From a virus: a stretch of DNA of 64,000 nt. The notes below the pieces were generated by a model. It ran no database searches and had not been told where the DNA came from. It saw nothing but the letters and a program-made list of their open reading frames with translations. Within the stretch, counting starts at the first letter, position 1, and every line of letters begins with the position of its first letter. Positions 30,015-37,674 of this stretch are shown in pieces. The stretch spans positions 1-64,000 of the IMG/VR virus record IMGVR_UViG_3300023179_000058; one strand, given 5' to 3'. Made by a program: the position numbers and the translations under genes.

Positions 30015-30728
30015 TTAATTCCAGTATCTATTATGGTATAAACTTTCCCAATATTTTTTGTTATTGCGATTAACAAAATTTTTAACAAGATATTTGCCCA
30101 TACCTAAGTAGCCCATCTTTTTAAATCTACGGCTATCTTGTCCAAAGTGGTGTCGAATAATCTTAAACTTTCTAGGATTATATTTTTTAGACAAAAAGTA
30201 GTCTTCAGATGTTAATAGATTTTCAGGAAACCCACCATACTCTTCAAACTTATCTTTGCGGGTCAGCATAAATGCACCTACAGCAAATGGGCTAAAGAAT
30301 TTTAGTGTGTGATTGACTATATTAAATGCTGTAAATCCAATCTTGGCTCGTATATCTTTATCGTAACATTTGATGTTTAGTCCAATAAGATGAAGGTTCT
30401 TTGATTCCATTTTGTTAACAGCATCTCTAATAACTGTATCTTTAAAGAATCGAACATCAGCATCAATAAACAGAATATACGGAGTAGTGACTAGTCTTGC
30501 TCCGTTGTTCTTAGCAATAGACACCGGACCACCATCAATAATTTCAACATTCAGTCCAATACTGTTATCCTTAATAACTTGTCTAGTGGAATCGGTTGAA
30601 CAATCAGCAATGATTACTCTAGTGTTGCCTATATTTTGTGAGCGTAGTGAATCTAGTAGATGATGAATATAATTTTCTTCATTCTTACAAGGCACAACAA
30701 TAGTAATTTTATCACACAATTTTATCAT
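30015..30728 (-). CDS. Glycosyltransferase family 2
   Basis: The GT-A fold is clear: ITIVVPCKNEENYI at the N-terminus, VIIADCSTDSTRQV, and the metal-binding DADVRF near residue 93; EDYFLS supplies the later acidic residue. The 237-residue gene overlaps the LpxH-like gene by 17 bases on the minus strand, so the two are probably one transcript acting on host LPS or another envelope glycan. Confidence 0.85.
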   Translation of the reverse strand: MIKLCDKITIVVPCKNEENYIHHLLDSLRSQNIGNTRVIIADCSTDSTRQVIKDNSIGLNVEIIDGGPVSIAKNNGARLVTTPYILFIDADVRFFKDTVIRDAVNKMESKNLHLIGLNIKCYDKDIRAKIGFTAFNIVNHTLKFFSPFAVGAFMLTRKDKFEEYGGFPENLLTSEDYFLSKKYNPRKFKIIRHHFGQDSRRFKKMGYLGMGKYLVKNFVNRNNKKYWESLYHNRYWN

Positions 30729-31476
30729 TGTCTTTTTCCTTGGTCCAAGTTATAATTTCCCATCGGCCGCTATGATGTTCTACAAGTGCTGTACAACTTT
30801 CAACCCAATCGCCATCATTCATATACATAACACCATTAATTTCTTTAATCTCTGCGTGGTGTATGTGTCCGCATATAACTCCATCAAAACCTCGCTTCTT
30901 ACAGTAATTGGCTAAGTTTTCTTCAAACTTGAACATAAAGTCTACTGCCTTTTTAACTCTGTGCTTGAGATATTTACTGAGACTCCAATATCCAAACCCC
31001 ATCTTGTGCCGCAGCCAGTTATACCTACTATTGGCAGAAAGAATAAAGTCATATGCTTTATCTCCTAAGAAGGCTAACCACGGGGCAAGTTTAGTAATGC
31101 CATCAAATAAGTCACCATGTGTAACTAGATAATGCTTACCATCTGCACCTATATGTTCTATTTGATTGTGAATTTCAACAAGACCAAAACTAAAACCATA
31201 TGGTATCATTGGTCTAAGAAACTCATCGTGATTACCGGCTATATAAACAACTCTAGTGCCATGTTTTGCGTGACCTAATATTCTACGCACTACCTTGGTA
31301 TGACTTTGTTTCCATCGCCACTTGTTTTGTTGTATGCGCCATGCATCAATAATATCACCCACTAGATATAGTGTGTCACAACTGTTATGCTTTAAAAAAT
31401 TATTTAACTTATCCGCTTGACTATCTTTCGTGCCTAAATGCACATCACTCAAAAAAATAGAACGATATTTTTTCAT
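30712..31476 (-). CDS. LpxH-like UDP-2,3-diacylglucosamine diphosphatase family protein
   Basis: The metallophosphoesterase has LSDVHLG, VGDIIDAW, IAGNHDEF, VTHGDLFDG and CGHIHHAEI. The order and the 254-residue length match LpxH and its close homologues, which cleave UDP-diacylglucosamine in lipid A synthesis. The WRIQQNKWRWKQ segment is typical for the homologue group found beside glycosyltransferases. It is the first gene of a two-gene minus-strand unit. The exact substrate is uncertain. Confidence 0.8.
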   Translation of the reverse strand: MKKYRSIFLSDVHLGTKDSQADKLNNFLKHNSCDTLYLVGDIIDAWRIQQNKWRWKQSHTKVVRRILGHAKHGTRVVYIAGNHDEFLRPMIPYGFSFGLVEIHNQIEHIGADGKHYLVTHGDLFDGITKLAPWLAFLGDKAYDFILSANSRYNWLRHKMGFGYWSLSKYLKHRVKKAVDFMFKFEENLANYCKKRGFDGVICGHIHHAEIKEINGVMYMNDGDWVESCTALVEHHSGRWEIITWTKEKDNDKIV

Positions 31477-31600
31477 ATAATCCCATTTGTGTTACTCCCC
31501 CTTTTGTTTTGAGGTTTTCCATACATGACAAAAAGGATCAATTTTATACTTATTTAGTCAATATACCATTTCCGTGTTGTTGTTTTTTAGAGACAAAACT

Positions 31601-31658
31601 GTTGTTTTTATGCAACACTAAAAAAAGTTCTTGACTTTTTCCATGAAAGGTGTAGAAT
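31601..31658 (+). promoter_or_regulatory. GTTG box plus sigma70 promoter
   Basis: GTTGTTTTTATGCAAC (31601-31616), 14-base gap, TTGACT (31631-31636), 16-base spacer, TAGAAT (31653-31658). A second, imperfect box (GTTGTTTTTTAGAGACAA) lies just upstream. Confidence 0.7.
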
Positions 31659-31691
31659 AGGTACTGTAGTGAGAAAGAAAGAGAGAAAAAA

Positions 31692-31787
31692 ATGACTTTT
31701 CTGATGATTCTTCTGGTTCTGTTTACGGTGATGATACTGATTGGTTTTGTTGCCGCTTATAGTGGTTCTGTTAAAACTTTGGGATAA
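31692..31787 (+). CDS. 31-residue membrane peptide
   Basis: The ORF MTFLMILLVLFTVMILIGFVA... is a single hydrophobic helix with a short polar end. GAGAGAAAAAA precedes the ATG and a strong promoter lies 34 bases upstream. Its placement as first gene of an early transcript favours a real peptide. Confidence 0.5.
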   Translation: MTFLMILLVLFTVMILIGFVAAYSGSVKTLG

Positions 31788-31792
31788 TTGAT

Positions 31793-32065
31793 ATGCGTAC
31801 AAAGCAACTAATTTCTGGCTTGAATAACAACCAAAAAATCCGTGTGATTTGCGAAGGTGTGATGTTTAACACCACCGTCAAGGATGCCCTTGAAGGCATG
31901 GGAATCTATCACCAACGGGTCGCGGTGTTTTCGGCTCTGAATTCGCTAGGTTGTGACCAGCGCCTGCCTTTGGGTCAACGCCCGACTGGTTTCGGTAGCC
32001 GTATTCGGTCGTACAAGGCTGACGGAACTATTGCCGAGGTTGATGTTCAGGTTGACTTGTTGTAA
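31793..32065 (+). CDS. Early small protein, unknown function (90 aa)
   Basis: The soluble basic product is rich in Gly, Val and Leu, with no motif recognised. Codon use is visibly more GC-rich than in the replication genes, with CGG, GCC and CTG codons. The GTTG box of the next promoter overlaps its stop codon. Confidence 0.65.
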   Translation: MRTKQLISGLNNNQKIRVICEGVMFNTTVKDALEGMGIYHQRVAVFSALNSLGCDQRLPLGQRPTGFGSRIRSYKADGTIAEVDVQVDLL

Positions 32066-32106
32066 AAAAACAACACACTTGACACTTGCCAAGAATCGTG
32101 TATAAT
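32059..32106 (+). promoter_or_regulatory. GTTG box plus sigma70 promoter
   Basis: GTTGTAAAAAAACAAC (32059-32074), 4-base gap, TTGACA (32079-32084), 16 bases, TATAAT (32101-32106). The box spans the stop codon of the upstream gene. Confidence 0.8.
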
Positions 32107-32137
32107 TGATCCTGTAGTGATTGAAACGGAGAGAAAA

Positions 32138-32314
32138 ATGATCGTAGCAGTTACCAAATCCCAACCCTTCGGCAATGAAGTCCTTGCAACCTTTACTTCC
32201 CTTGCCGCCGCTGAAGCGTTTGCCGAGACTATGCTCGGCGATCCTGGAATCAGCCTTGTCGAATGCAAGTTGGTTGTCGGTCCTTTTGGTATGAAAATGT
32301 TGCCTGTTGCGTAA
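32138..32314 (+). CDS. Early small protein (58 aa)
   Basis: The product begins MIVAVTKSQPFGNEVLATF and looks like a compact alpha/beta fold; not recognised. GGAGAG lies upstream of ATG 32138. It is the only gene between two promoters, so it has its own transcript start. Confidence 0.65.
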   Translation: MIVAVTKSQPFGNEVLATFTSLAAAEAFAETMLGDPGISLVECKLVVGPFGMKMLPVA

Positions 32315-32353
32315 AAACAACAGGGTTGACAATTGCCAAGAGTCCTGTATAAT
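32306..32353 (+). promoter_or_regulatory. GTTG box plus sigma70 promoter
   Basis: GTTGCGTAAAAACAAC (32306-32321) over the upstream stop codon, 4-base gap, TTGACA (32326-32331), 16 bases, TATAAT (32348-32353). Confidence 0.8.
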
Positions 32354-32383
32354 AGAATCTGTTGAGTGAGAAAGGAAAACGAA

Positions 32384-32620
32384 ATGGCTAAAGTTGATTA
32401 TGTGAATGTTGAAGATGGTTGCATTGAATTCTACGCCGGACTTGGCAACCTTGTTGTGAAGTCCAATGACCGGTTGGTCCTAGCCCAAGCGGTGATTGAT
32501 GCTGGCGGATTTGCCGATGCGGTCTACGGCTCGTCCTCATGCGATTTTGCTACCGAGTACGGATTCCCTACTCAGTTTGCCTACGATAAACTTTTTAAAG
32601 ATGTTTGTGAATTGGTGTAA
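32384..32620 (+). CDS. Early small protein (78 aa)
   Basis: The acidic soluble product (MAKVDYVNVEDGCIEFYAGL) has no motif recognised. AAAGGAAAACGAA precedes the ATG and a consensus promoter lies 31 bases upstream. Co-transcribed with the following gene. Confidence 0.65.
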   Translation: MAKVDYVNVEDGCIEFYAGLGNLVVKSNDRLVLAQAVIDAGGFADAVYGSSSCDFATEYGFPTQFAYDKLFKDVCELV

Positions 32621-32622
32621 TT

Positions 32623-32805
32623 ATGATGAAAATTGAAACCGCTATCGGTATCCTCGAAAAAGAACGACAATTCTTGGGCTTGGGCTTTTTGGAATTGTTG
32701 CAGGACATTCAAGCCAACGGCAAAATGATTTACTCGGAACGGGTTATGGAAGCCTTTGACCGGTTCATGATTGACGGTCGCCGGATGTTCGCACCTGTTG
32801 CGTAA
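32623..32805 (+). CDS. Early small helical protein (60 aa)
   Basis: The mainly alpha-helical product starts MMKIETAIGILEKERQFL. It ends APVA-stop, within the next GTTG box, just as the gene at 32138 ends LPVA-stop in the same box. That suggests duplication of a gene-end plus promoter module. Confidence 0.6.
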   Translation: MMKIETAIGILEKERQFLGLGFLELLQDIQANGKMIYSERVMEAFDRFMIDGRRMFAPVA

Positions 32806-32854
32806 AAACAACACTTTTGCTGGTGCTTGACAGGACGGCAAAATCCTGTATAAT
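32797..32854 (+). promoter_or_regulatory. GTTG box plus sigma70 promoter
   Basis: GTTGCGTAAAAACAAC (32797-32812), 14-base gap, TTGACA (32827-32832), 16 bases, TATAAT (32849-32854). Confidence 0.8.
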
Positions 32855-32884
32855 AGGTACTGTACTGATTGATGAGGACTTGAT

Positions 32885-33622
32885 ATGAAATTGCTTTCGA
32901 CCGGAAACCCCAAAATTCTCAAGGGCATGGCTCAAGGTTACAATACCTACATTCTGCACCTTGCACCGGCTGATGTAAGCGGTTACGAAACCTGTCCTAA
33001 GCGTACCGCCGGTTGTACTGCCGCTTGCCTGAATACGGCTGGTCGTGGTGGTATGTTCAAGCGTGGCGAAACCACTAATGTGATCCAAGAGGCACGGAAG
33101 CGTAAGACCCGTTTGTTTTTTGAGAACCGCGGCGCCTTTATGCTTCAACTTTACCTTGATATTAAAAAGGCAATCAAGCAATCCGAAAAACTTGGCTTGA
33201 TTCCTGTGTTCCGTTTGAACGGCACTTCGGATATTGCATGGGAAAAGTATGAGGTTCAGGACGGCAAGAACATTTTTCAAATGTTTCCGAATGTGACTTT
33301 TTATGACTACACCAAAATGTTGAATCGTAAAGGTCGCGCCCTGCCGAATTATCACCTGACATTCTCTGCCGCGGACGGCAATGATGCCGATGTTGCAAAG
33401 GCTATTGAACAAGGGTATAATGTTGCTACGGTGTTCGGTATCAAGAAAACCCTGCCAATGCCTGAGACTTACATGGGCTTGCCTGTGTTCAATGGTGATG
33501 ATTCCGACCTGCGTTTCCTTGATCCGAACGGTGTTGTGGTTGGCTTGTACGCAAAAGGCAAGGCTAAGAAGGACACCAGCGGTTTTGTGAAGTTTCCTAC
33601 TATTATGATGAAAGCGGCTTAA
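32885..33622 (+). CDS. Cys-containing phage GP88/DUF7227-like protein
   Basis: The 245-residue product has LSTGNPKILKGMAQGY, then HLAPADVSGYETCP and CTAACLNTAGRGGM near residues 45-58. I associate this signature with a phage family related to GP88/DUF7227. The clustered Cys (38, 44, 48) could bind metal or an Fe-S cluster. A later FRLNGTSDIAWE is also typical. Function unknown. The strong promoter 31 bases upstream suggests early, high expression. Confidence 0.7.
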   Translation: MKLLSTGNPKILKGMAQGYNTYILHLAPADVSGYETCPKRTAGCTAACLNTAGRGGMFKRGETTNVIQEARKRKTRLFFENRGAFMLQLYLDIKKAIKQSEKLGLIPVFRLNGTSDIAWEKYEVQDGKNIFQMFPNVTFYDYTKMLNRKGRALPNYHLTFSAADGNDADVAKAIEQGYNVATVFGIKKTLPMPETYMGLPVFNGDDSDLRFLDPNGVVVGLYAKGKAKKDTSGFVKFPTIMMKAA

Positions 33623-33623
33623 T

Positions 33624-34130
33624 ATGACAACCAAAAATTTAAAATCTATTCCTGGATTCTCTGGTTATAGCGTAGATAAACTTGGAAACATTTATTCATC
33701 CAAGAGAAATAAACAAACAAAACTGAATCCTTATGTTACCATTAATGGGTACAATAAAGTATCATTGGCAAGTGATGCTGGGATAATAAAACACTTTCAG
33801 TTGCACCGATTAATAGCACAATGTTTCATTGAAAATCCTAAAAATTTACCTATCGTTAATCATAAGAATGGTAAGAAAACGGATAACCGAGTTGTAAATT
33901 TAGAGTGGACCGATGCGAAAGGAAATGCAAGGCACTATCAAAAATATTTGAAGCCTAAGACTAAGAAAATTCAAAAAAATATAAAAAAAGAAAATGAAGA
34001 TTATTTTAACAAGCATTATGAAAATATGGCTGATGTTATGGACAAATTAGTGCGTGTCTATGGCGAAGACAATCCACGATTAGTGTGTAAAATATACAAA
34101 GTCATGGCTGGAATAGATGGTAATGAATAG
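33624..34130 (+). CDS. HNH homing endonuclease with NUMOD4 domain
   Basis: The 168-residue product has an N-terminal NUMOD4-like KSIPGFSGYSVDKLGNIYSS segment. The HNH core follows, with HRLIAQCFIENP, VNHKNGKKTDNRVVNLEW (His and Asn). A Lys-rich C-terminal region contacts DNA. It is a free-standing mobile gene, AT-rich compared with its neighbours, sitting between two early genes with no intron visible. Confidence 0.88.
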   Translation: MTTKNLKSIPGFSGYSVDKLGNIYSSKRNKQTKLNPYVTINGYNKVSLASDAGIIKHFQLHRLIAQCFIENPKNLPIVNHKNGKKTDNRVVNLEWTDAKGNARHYQKYLKPKTKKIQKNIKKENEDYFNKHYENMADVMDKLVRVYGEDNPRLVCKIYKVMAGIDGNE

Positions 34131-34383
34131 TCAAGAAATTCAAACCGCAGTCTACGAGTGGGCATGTGGTAAAAACTTTACCGCGCCCTACGGCGTTCTG
34201 ACTGGTGAATACAAGAGCAAGAAAGGTGCCAAGTATCGTGCCGTGACTTTTGGTCGCGCAAGAACTTTGGATGCTACTGTTGAGATTTACAATCGAAACT
34301 TTATAATTCTCAGAACCAGCCGCGATGGTTCCGAAGTGTTCAATGATTATGTTACTTTGATGGCTAGATTGGAGGCATTGTGA
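34123..34383 (+). CDS. Small protein, unknown function (86 aa)
   Basis: The soluble, mixed alpha/beta product (MNSQEIQTAVYEWACGK...) has no recognised motif. ATG 34123 is chosen; ATG 34117 is possible. It overlaps the HNH gene by eight bases. Confidence 0.55.
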   Translation: MNSQEIQTAVYEWACGKNFTAPYGVLTGEYKSKKGAKYRAVTFGRARTLDATVEIYNRNFIILRTSRDGSEVFNDYVTLMARLEAL

Positions 34384-34406
34384 TCCGCAGTAAACGGAAA
34401 AACGAA

Positions 34407-34601
34407 ATGATTGTTATTGACCTGACTGGTCCGCAAGGCAATGCATTTTATTTGATGGGTGTGGTGCTGAAAACTTTTCGGCAATCTGGTGCGCCAGAAC
34501 TAGGCGAAGCCATTGTTGCTGAAATGAAAAAAGGTGACTATGAACACCTAGTAAAAACTTTTGATTTGTATCTTGGTGAACATTTTATTTTGGAGCGTTA
34601 A
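34407..34601 (+). CDS. Small protein, unknown function (64 aa)
   Basis: The product MIVIDLTGPQGNAFYLMG... shows a beta-alpha pattern with acidic and helical segments. A CGGAAAAAC ribosome site precedes ATG 34407, preferred over GTG 34380, which overlaps the previous stop. Confidence 0.55.
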   Translation: MIVIDLTGPQGNAFYLMGVVLKTFRQSGAPELGEAIVAEMKKGDYEHLVKTFDLYLGEHFILER

Positions 34602-34603
34602 AA

Positions 34604-34975
34604 ATGGGAACACGGTCTTTGACTTTTGTGTATGATGGCAATCAACCTGTATTGAATTTGTATCGCCAATTCGATGGCTATCCGTCAGGACACGGAGCCG
34701 AACTTGCTGAATTTTTGAGTGGGTTCGAAGTAGTGAATGGTTATGGCGAAGTGAAGCCTAAACTTGCAAACGGCATGGGTTGCCTTGCCGCGCAGTTGGT
34801 TGCACACTTCAAACAATCTGTTGGTGGATTCTACATTTATCCTGTAACCTCGACCGATTGTTGGCAGGACTATGAGTACCATGTGTACGAAGATAAAGTG
34901 GTTGTGAAAAATCCGACCGAAGTTATCTTTAGCGGAACATGGGAAGACCTTGATGGGTTTTGCAAAGATGAGTAA
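34604..34975 (+). CDS. Conserved phage protein of the MGTRSLTFVYD type
   Basis: The 123-residue product has the hallmark segments MGTRSLTFVYDG and YRQFDGYPSGHGAELAEFL, seen in many unrelated phages and some bacteria. Function unknown; the fold appears to be alpha/beta. It starts two bases after the previous gene. Confidence 0.75.
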   Translation: MGTRSLTFVYDGNQPVLNLYRQFDGYPSGHGAELAEFLSGFEVVNGYGEVKPKLANGMGCLAAQLVAHFKQSVGGFYIYPVTSTDCWQDYEYHVYEDKVVVKNPTEVIFSGTWEDLDGFCKDE

Positions 34976-35008
34976 AGAAAGAGTTTTTGTAGATATGGAG
35001 ATTTAAAA

Positions 35009-35218
35009 GTGAATCAAAAAATTAAAGAACTATCCAAAGAGGCTTACGAAGCCGTGATTGAAAATACTCCGAGTATGCTAGTCACTAGAGAAATGTTTGA
35101 GCAAAAGTTTGCCGACTTAATTCTATCGGAAGTTTTAGCCATTTGCGAAGACTTTGGCGACCAAGGTAAAGACGGACATTATTGTGCTGACGAAATTGCC
35201 AGAACATTTTTGAGGTGA
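35009..35218 (+). CDS. Small helical protein (69 aa)
   Basis: GTG start at 35009, preceded by TGGAGATTTAAAA. The mostly helical product (MNQKIKELSKEAYEAV...) belongs to a type often seen in T4-like phages without known role. Confidence 0.6.
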   Translation: MNQKIKELSKEAYEAVIENTPSMLVTREMFEQKFADLILSEVLAICEDFGDQGKDGHYCADEIARTFLR

Positions 35219-35221
35219 ACT

Positions 35222-35602
35222 GTGGGAACGAATTACTATGTCGCAAAAAATCTTTGCGAATGTTGCAATCGATATGATGAAGAGTACCACATTGGTAAAT
35301 CGTCATATGGTTGGGCGTTTTCTTTTCAAGGCTATCGTATTGAGAGGCTAGTATCTTGGCGCGCATGGAAAGAATTTCTCAAAGACAAAGTGATTATGGA
35401 TGAGTATGGAGAACGAAAAGATTACGATTGGTTTGTCCATATGATTGAAACATACAAAGCGCCTGGTTATGTGCGAGAGGATGGTCATAAAAATCTCCAA
35501 CATAATGAGCAGGGAAAAATTGATAAGCGCCCATGGTTCAATCCTGAATACGATTGGGATGACGAAGATGGTTATGCTTTTTGTTCTAGAGAATTTTCAT
35601 AA
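35222..35602 (+). CDS. Conserved phage protein of the MGTNYYV / CECC type
   Basis: GTG start 35222. The 126-residue product begins MGTNYYVAKNLCECCNRYDE then IGKSSYGWAFSFQGY, a widespread phage family with a CxCC motif that may bind zinc together with a His. Unknown function. Confidence 0.72.
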   Translation: MGTNYYVAKNLCECCNRYDEEYHIGKSSYGWAFSFQGYRIERLVSWRAWKEFLKDKVIMDEYGERKDYDWFVHMIETYKAPGYVREDGHKNLQHNEQGKIDKRPWFNPEYDWDDEDGYAFCSREFS

Positions 35603-35613
35603 AGGAGAAGTGT

Positions 35614-35832
35614 ATGTCTGGTTTTCAAAGTAAGCGAATGATGGCGGCAAGCCGCGAATCCGAATTTTCGGAATTGCCGATTGAGGAATATGCGAGGGCA
35701 TTGTTTGATGCAACCTTAGCCCTTGATGATAGCAATACCCTTACCCCTACGCCGCAACAAAATCTCATTTGGTTGCAAGCCTTGTCGGAAATGTGGGTGC
35801 GCCAGTCTAGGGAAGAAGTAAGTACTCGCTAA
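35614..35832 (+). CDS. Small protein, unknown function (72 aa)
   Basis: Hydrophilic, helical. AAAGGAGAAG precedes the ATG. No motif recognised. It is followed by a GTTG box and promoter. Confidence 0.6.
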   Translation: MSGFQSKRMMAASRESEFSELPIEEYARALFDATLALDDSNTLTPTPQQNLIWLQALSEMWVRQSREEVSTR

Positions 35833-35850
35833 CTTGTTGATTTTGCTAGT

Positions 35851-35910
35851 GTTGTTTTTATGCAACAACCAAAAATAGTGCTTGACAAGTGGTTCGGACT
35901 TTGGTAAGAT
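35851..35910 (+). promoter_or_regulatory. GTTG box plus sigma70 promoter
   Basis: GTTGTTTTTATGCAAC (35851-35866, identical to that at 31601), 15-base gap, TTGACA (35882-35887), 17 bases, TAAGAT (35905-35910). Confidence 0.75.
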
Positions 35911-35938
35911 ATGCTTATGTTGATTGAGAGAGGTTCGA

Positions 35939-36172
35939 ATGTCTAGATTTTTGAGAGAAATGGATGCCCGCCGTGCGCGGTCTACAATGATCCGCGAAGC
36001 CATGCGGGCGTATGAAGATTCCTGCCGCGCCGAGTATGGTTCGCCCTACGCCGCGATGGCTGGTGTGCTAGAGTCCTTACTGACTGGCCTTGCGGCTGAC
36101 CGGTTAGATTCTACTGAAGATGTTGTCCGTACTTTGAAATCCTTGACCAAGACTAAACTGGAGAATGCATAA
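35939..36172 (+). CDS. Small Arg/Ala-rich protein (77 aa)
   Basis: The product MSRFLREMDARRARSTMIR... is helical with a basic first half. GAGAGG precedes ATG 35939. Its stop overlaps the following ATG (TAATG). Not recognised. Confidence 0.6.
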   Translation: MSRFLREMDARRARSTMIREAMRAYEDSCRAEYGSPYAAMAGVLESLLTGLAADRLDSTEDVVRTLKSLTKTKLENA

Positions 36173-36588
36173 TGGCTTACATGTCCCAAGAAAAGAAAGC
36201 AAAAATTTCGGCTCTGTTAAAACCGATCCTTGCAAAATACAAAGTGAAGGGTTCGCTAAGTGTGCGTAACCATTCCTCGATTTGCTTAACCCTAAAGTCT
36301 GGTGAAATTGACTTTATCGGCAATAGCAATAAAGTTTGTGGTAGCAACTTCTATCAAGTCCAGCGTGGGTTCAAACCTAACACCAGCGGCTATGATCAAG
36401 TGAATCCGTATTGGTTTCAAGACCACTACGATGGCAAGGCTAAGGCATTTTTGACCGAAGCCTTTAAGGCTCTGAAAGGTGCGGGCTGGTATGATAATTC
36501 GGATGCAATGACCGATTATTTTGATACCGCGTACTATGTTGATGTGAGTATCGGAAAATGGAACAAACCCTACGAATTGACAAAATAA
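36172..36588 (+). CDS. Conserved phage/plasmid protein, LPD29-like
   Basis: The 138-residue product has MAYMSQEKKAKISALLKPIL, GSLSVRNHSSICLTLKSG and DYFDTAYYVDVSIGKWNKPY. These three segments occur together in a family shared by phages and conjugative plasmids, resembling the LPD29 domain. It may act during establishment in the host; no enzymatic site visible. Confidence 0.72.
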   Translation: MAYMSQEKKAKISALLKPILAKYKVKGSLSVRNHSSICLTLKSGEIDFIGNSNKVCGSNFYQVQRGFKPNTSGYDQVNPYWFQDHYDGKAKAFLTEAFKALKGAGWYDNSDAMTDYFDTAYYVDVSIGKWNKPYELTK

Positions 36589-36701
36589 AGCGCCGCGATT
36601 TTGTAGCCAAGGACCTGCGTACACCGAAGTACCGTATGCGGGTAGTTGGCGACAAGCGTAAGCGTGATCCAAAACACAAATGGAAATTATATGAATCCTG
36701 A
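36558..36701 (+). CDS. Small basic protein (47 aa)
   Basis: The ORF starts at ATG 36558 inside the end of the previous gene (CGGAAA upstream) and encodes MEQTLRIDKIKRRDFVAKDL... with 19 Lys/Arg in 47 residues. The pattern KYRMRVV..KRKR resembles short basic proteins common in phages. Its stop overlaps the next gene. Confidence 0.5.
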   Translation: MEQTLRIDKIKRRDFVAKDLRTPKYRMRVVGDKRKRDPKHKWKLYES

Positions 36702-36996
36702 ACCAATGAGCATCCGTAGATCGGTGGCTGAGGAAATTCTGGACACGATTTACTTTGGGAATCTCGATTCTATCAAAGGCGCCAAAGGGCGCAAGTTTAG
36801 CAAAGTGAACACCGGACAAAAGGACGCATATATGCTCCCGTTCGGTTTCTCGAAGGACTGCTATGGTGCGGTCCTTGTGCATACCCCTAACCGAATTGAG
36901 GTTGTGACAAGGATTCGAGGCACGGAACGGAAAAACAGTTTCCGATCCGCGTATGATACAAAGGTCTTTTTGTGCCGTTCTTTTGTCAATCGGTGA
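36691..36996 (+). CDS. Small protein, unknown function (101 aa)
   Basis: ATG 36691 has GGAAATT upstream. The basic soluble product (MNPEPMSIRRSVAEEILD...) has no motif recognised. Its stop codon is the first base triplet of a 32-bp repeat also present at 43118. Confidence 0.6.
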   Translation: MNPEPMSIRRSVAEEILDTIYFGNLDSIKGAKGRKFSKVNTGQKDAYMLPFGFSKDCYGAVLVHTPNRIEVVTRIRGTERKNSFRSAYDTKVFLCRSFVNR

Positions 36997-37080
36997 CCGG
37001 TTTTCCGGGCTTTTGGGCGGCTTTTGGGACTGGATGCTACTGAGACCCTACCCCCTAGCGGAAAACCGCCCAAAACCGCC
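36994..37080 (+). repeat. Repeated gene-end module, copy 1
   Basis: The first 32 bases (36994-37025) are identical to 43118-43149. Both copies begin exactly at the TGA stop of the upstream gene. They continue with related GC-rich CCCCCTAG and AAACCGCCC segments able to pair with GGGCGG, so they probably form a transcript-end hairpin, and both lead into GTTG boxes. Confidence 0.7.
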
Positions 37081-37089
37081 CTATAAGTT

Positions 37090-37162
37090 GTTGTTTTTAC
37101 ACAACATGTTGCAAAAATACAACAAAAAAGTACTTGACAAGGGTATCCGGCTTTGGTATACT
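37090..37162 (+). promoter_or_regulatory. Two GTTG boxes plus sigma70 promoter
   Basis: GTTGTTTTTACACAAC (37090-37105) and GTTGCAAAAATACAAC (37108-37123) precede TTGACA (37134-37139), 17 bases, TATACT (37157-37162). Confidence 0.78.
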
Positions 37163-37174
37163 GTAAGTATGGTA

Positions 37175-37486
37175 ATGAGAAAGAAACGGTCCGACAGAAA
37201 CCATGTGCTTTACATGGTGACTTGCGAGGATACAGGCGACACCTATATCGGCTTGACGGTCGCGGTAGGTCAAGCGTACCTCAAGTCCGTCAAGGTTCGG
37301 TGGCAAAAACACCTGAGCCGCGCACGGTGCGAAAACAAGGACTGGAACTTTTGTAATGCTTTGCGAGTCCTTGATGATTGTACTTGGACCTACCAAGTGC
37401 TTGAAGTGGTCCGCGGTCGAAAGAATGCACACCAGCGTGAGCGTGAATTGATCCGCGATTATGAACCTAGCCTCAATACATTTTGA
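37175..37486 (+). CDS. GIY-YIG endonuclease
   Basis: The 103-residue product has HVLYMVTCEDTGDTYIGLTV (GIY-YIG as LYM...YIG), VRWQKHLSRAR (catalytic Arg) and a late NAHQRERELI (Glu). It is a single-domain nuclease without a separate DNA-binding domain. The promoter -10 ends only 12 bases before ATG 37175 (or 6 before ATG 37169), so the message has almost no leader. Confidence 0.8.
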   Translation: MRKKRSDRNHVLYMVTCEDTGDTYIGLTVAVGQAYLKSVKVRWQKHLSRARCENKDWNFCNALRVLDDCTWTYQVLEVVRGRKNAHQRERELIRDYEPSLNTF

Positions 37487-37488
37487 CT

Positions 37489-37674
37489 ATGGAAACTAAA
37501 CTTTCGATTGAAGAAATTAATTTGCTTTTTCGTGAAATTGCTGATACAATTTCCGAAGAAAGAATGAATGAGTATGCCGATGAACTTGATATGGAAATGC
37601 TACTTGCAAATCCGCGGTTCTACGGTCCTGATTGTGATGATTGTGATGGTCCTTGGTATTGGGAGGTAAAGTGA
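37489..37674 (+). CDS. Small acidic protein (61 aa)
   Basis: Acidic helical N-terminal half and a C-terminal GPDCDDCDGPWYWE segment with a CxxC pair, possibly metal-binding. Follows the GIY-YIG gene by two bases and overlaps the next ATG. Confidence 0.55.
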   Translation: METKLSIEEINLLFREIADTISEERMNEYADELDMEMLLANPRFYGPDCDDCDGPWYWEVK

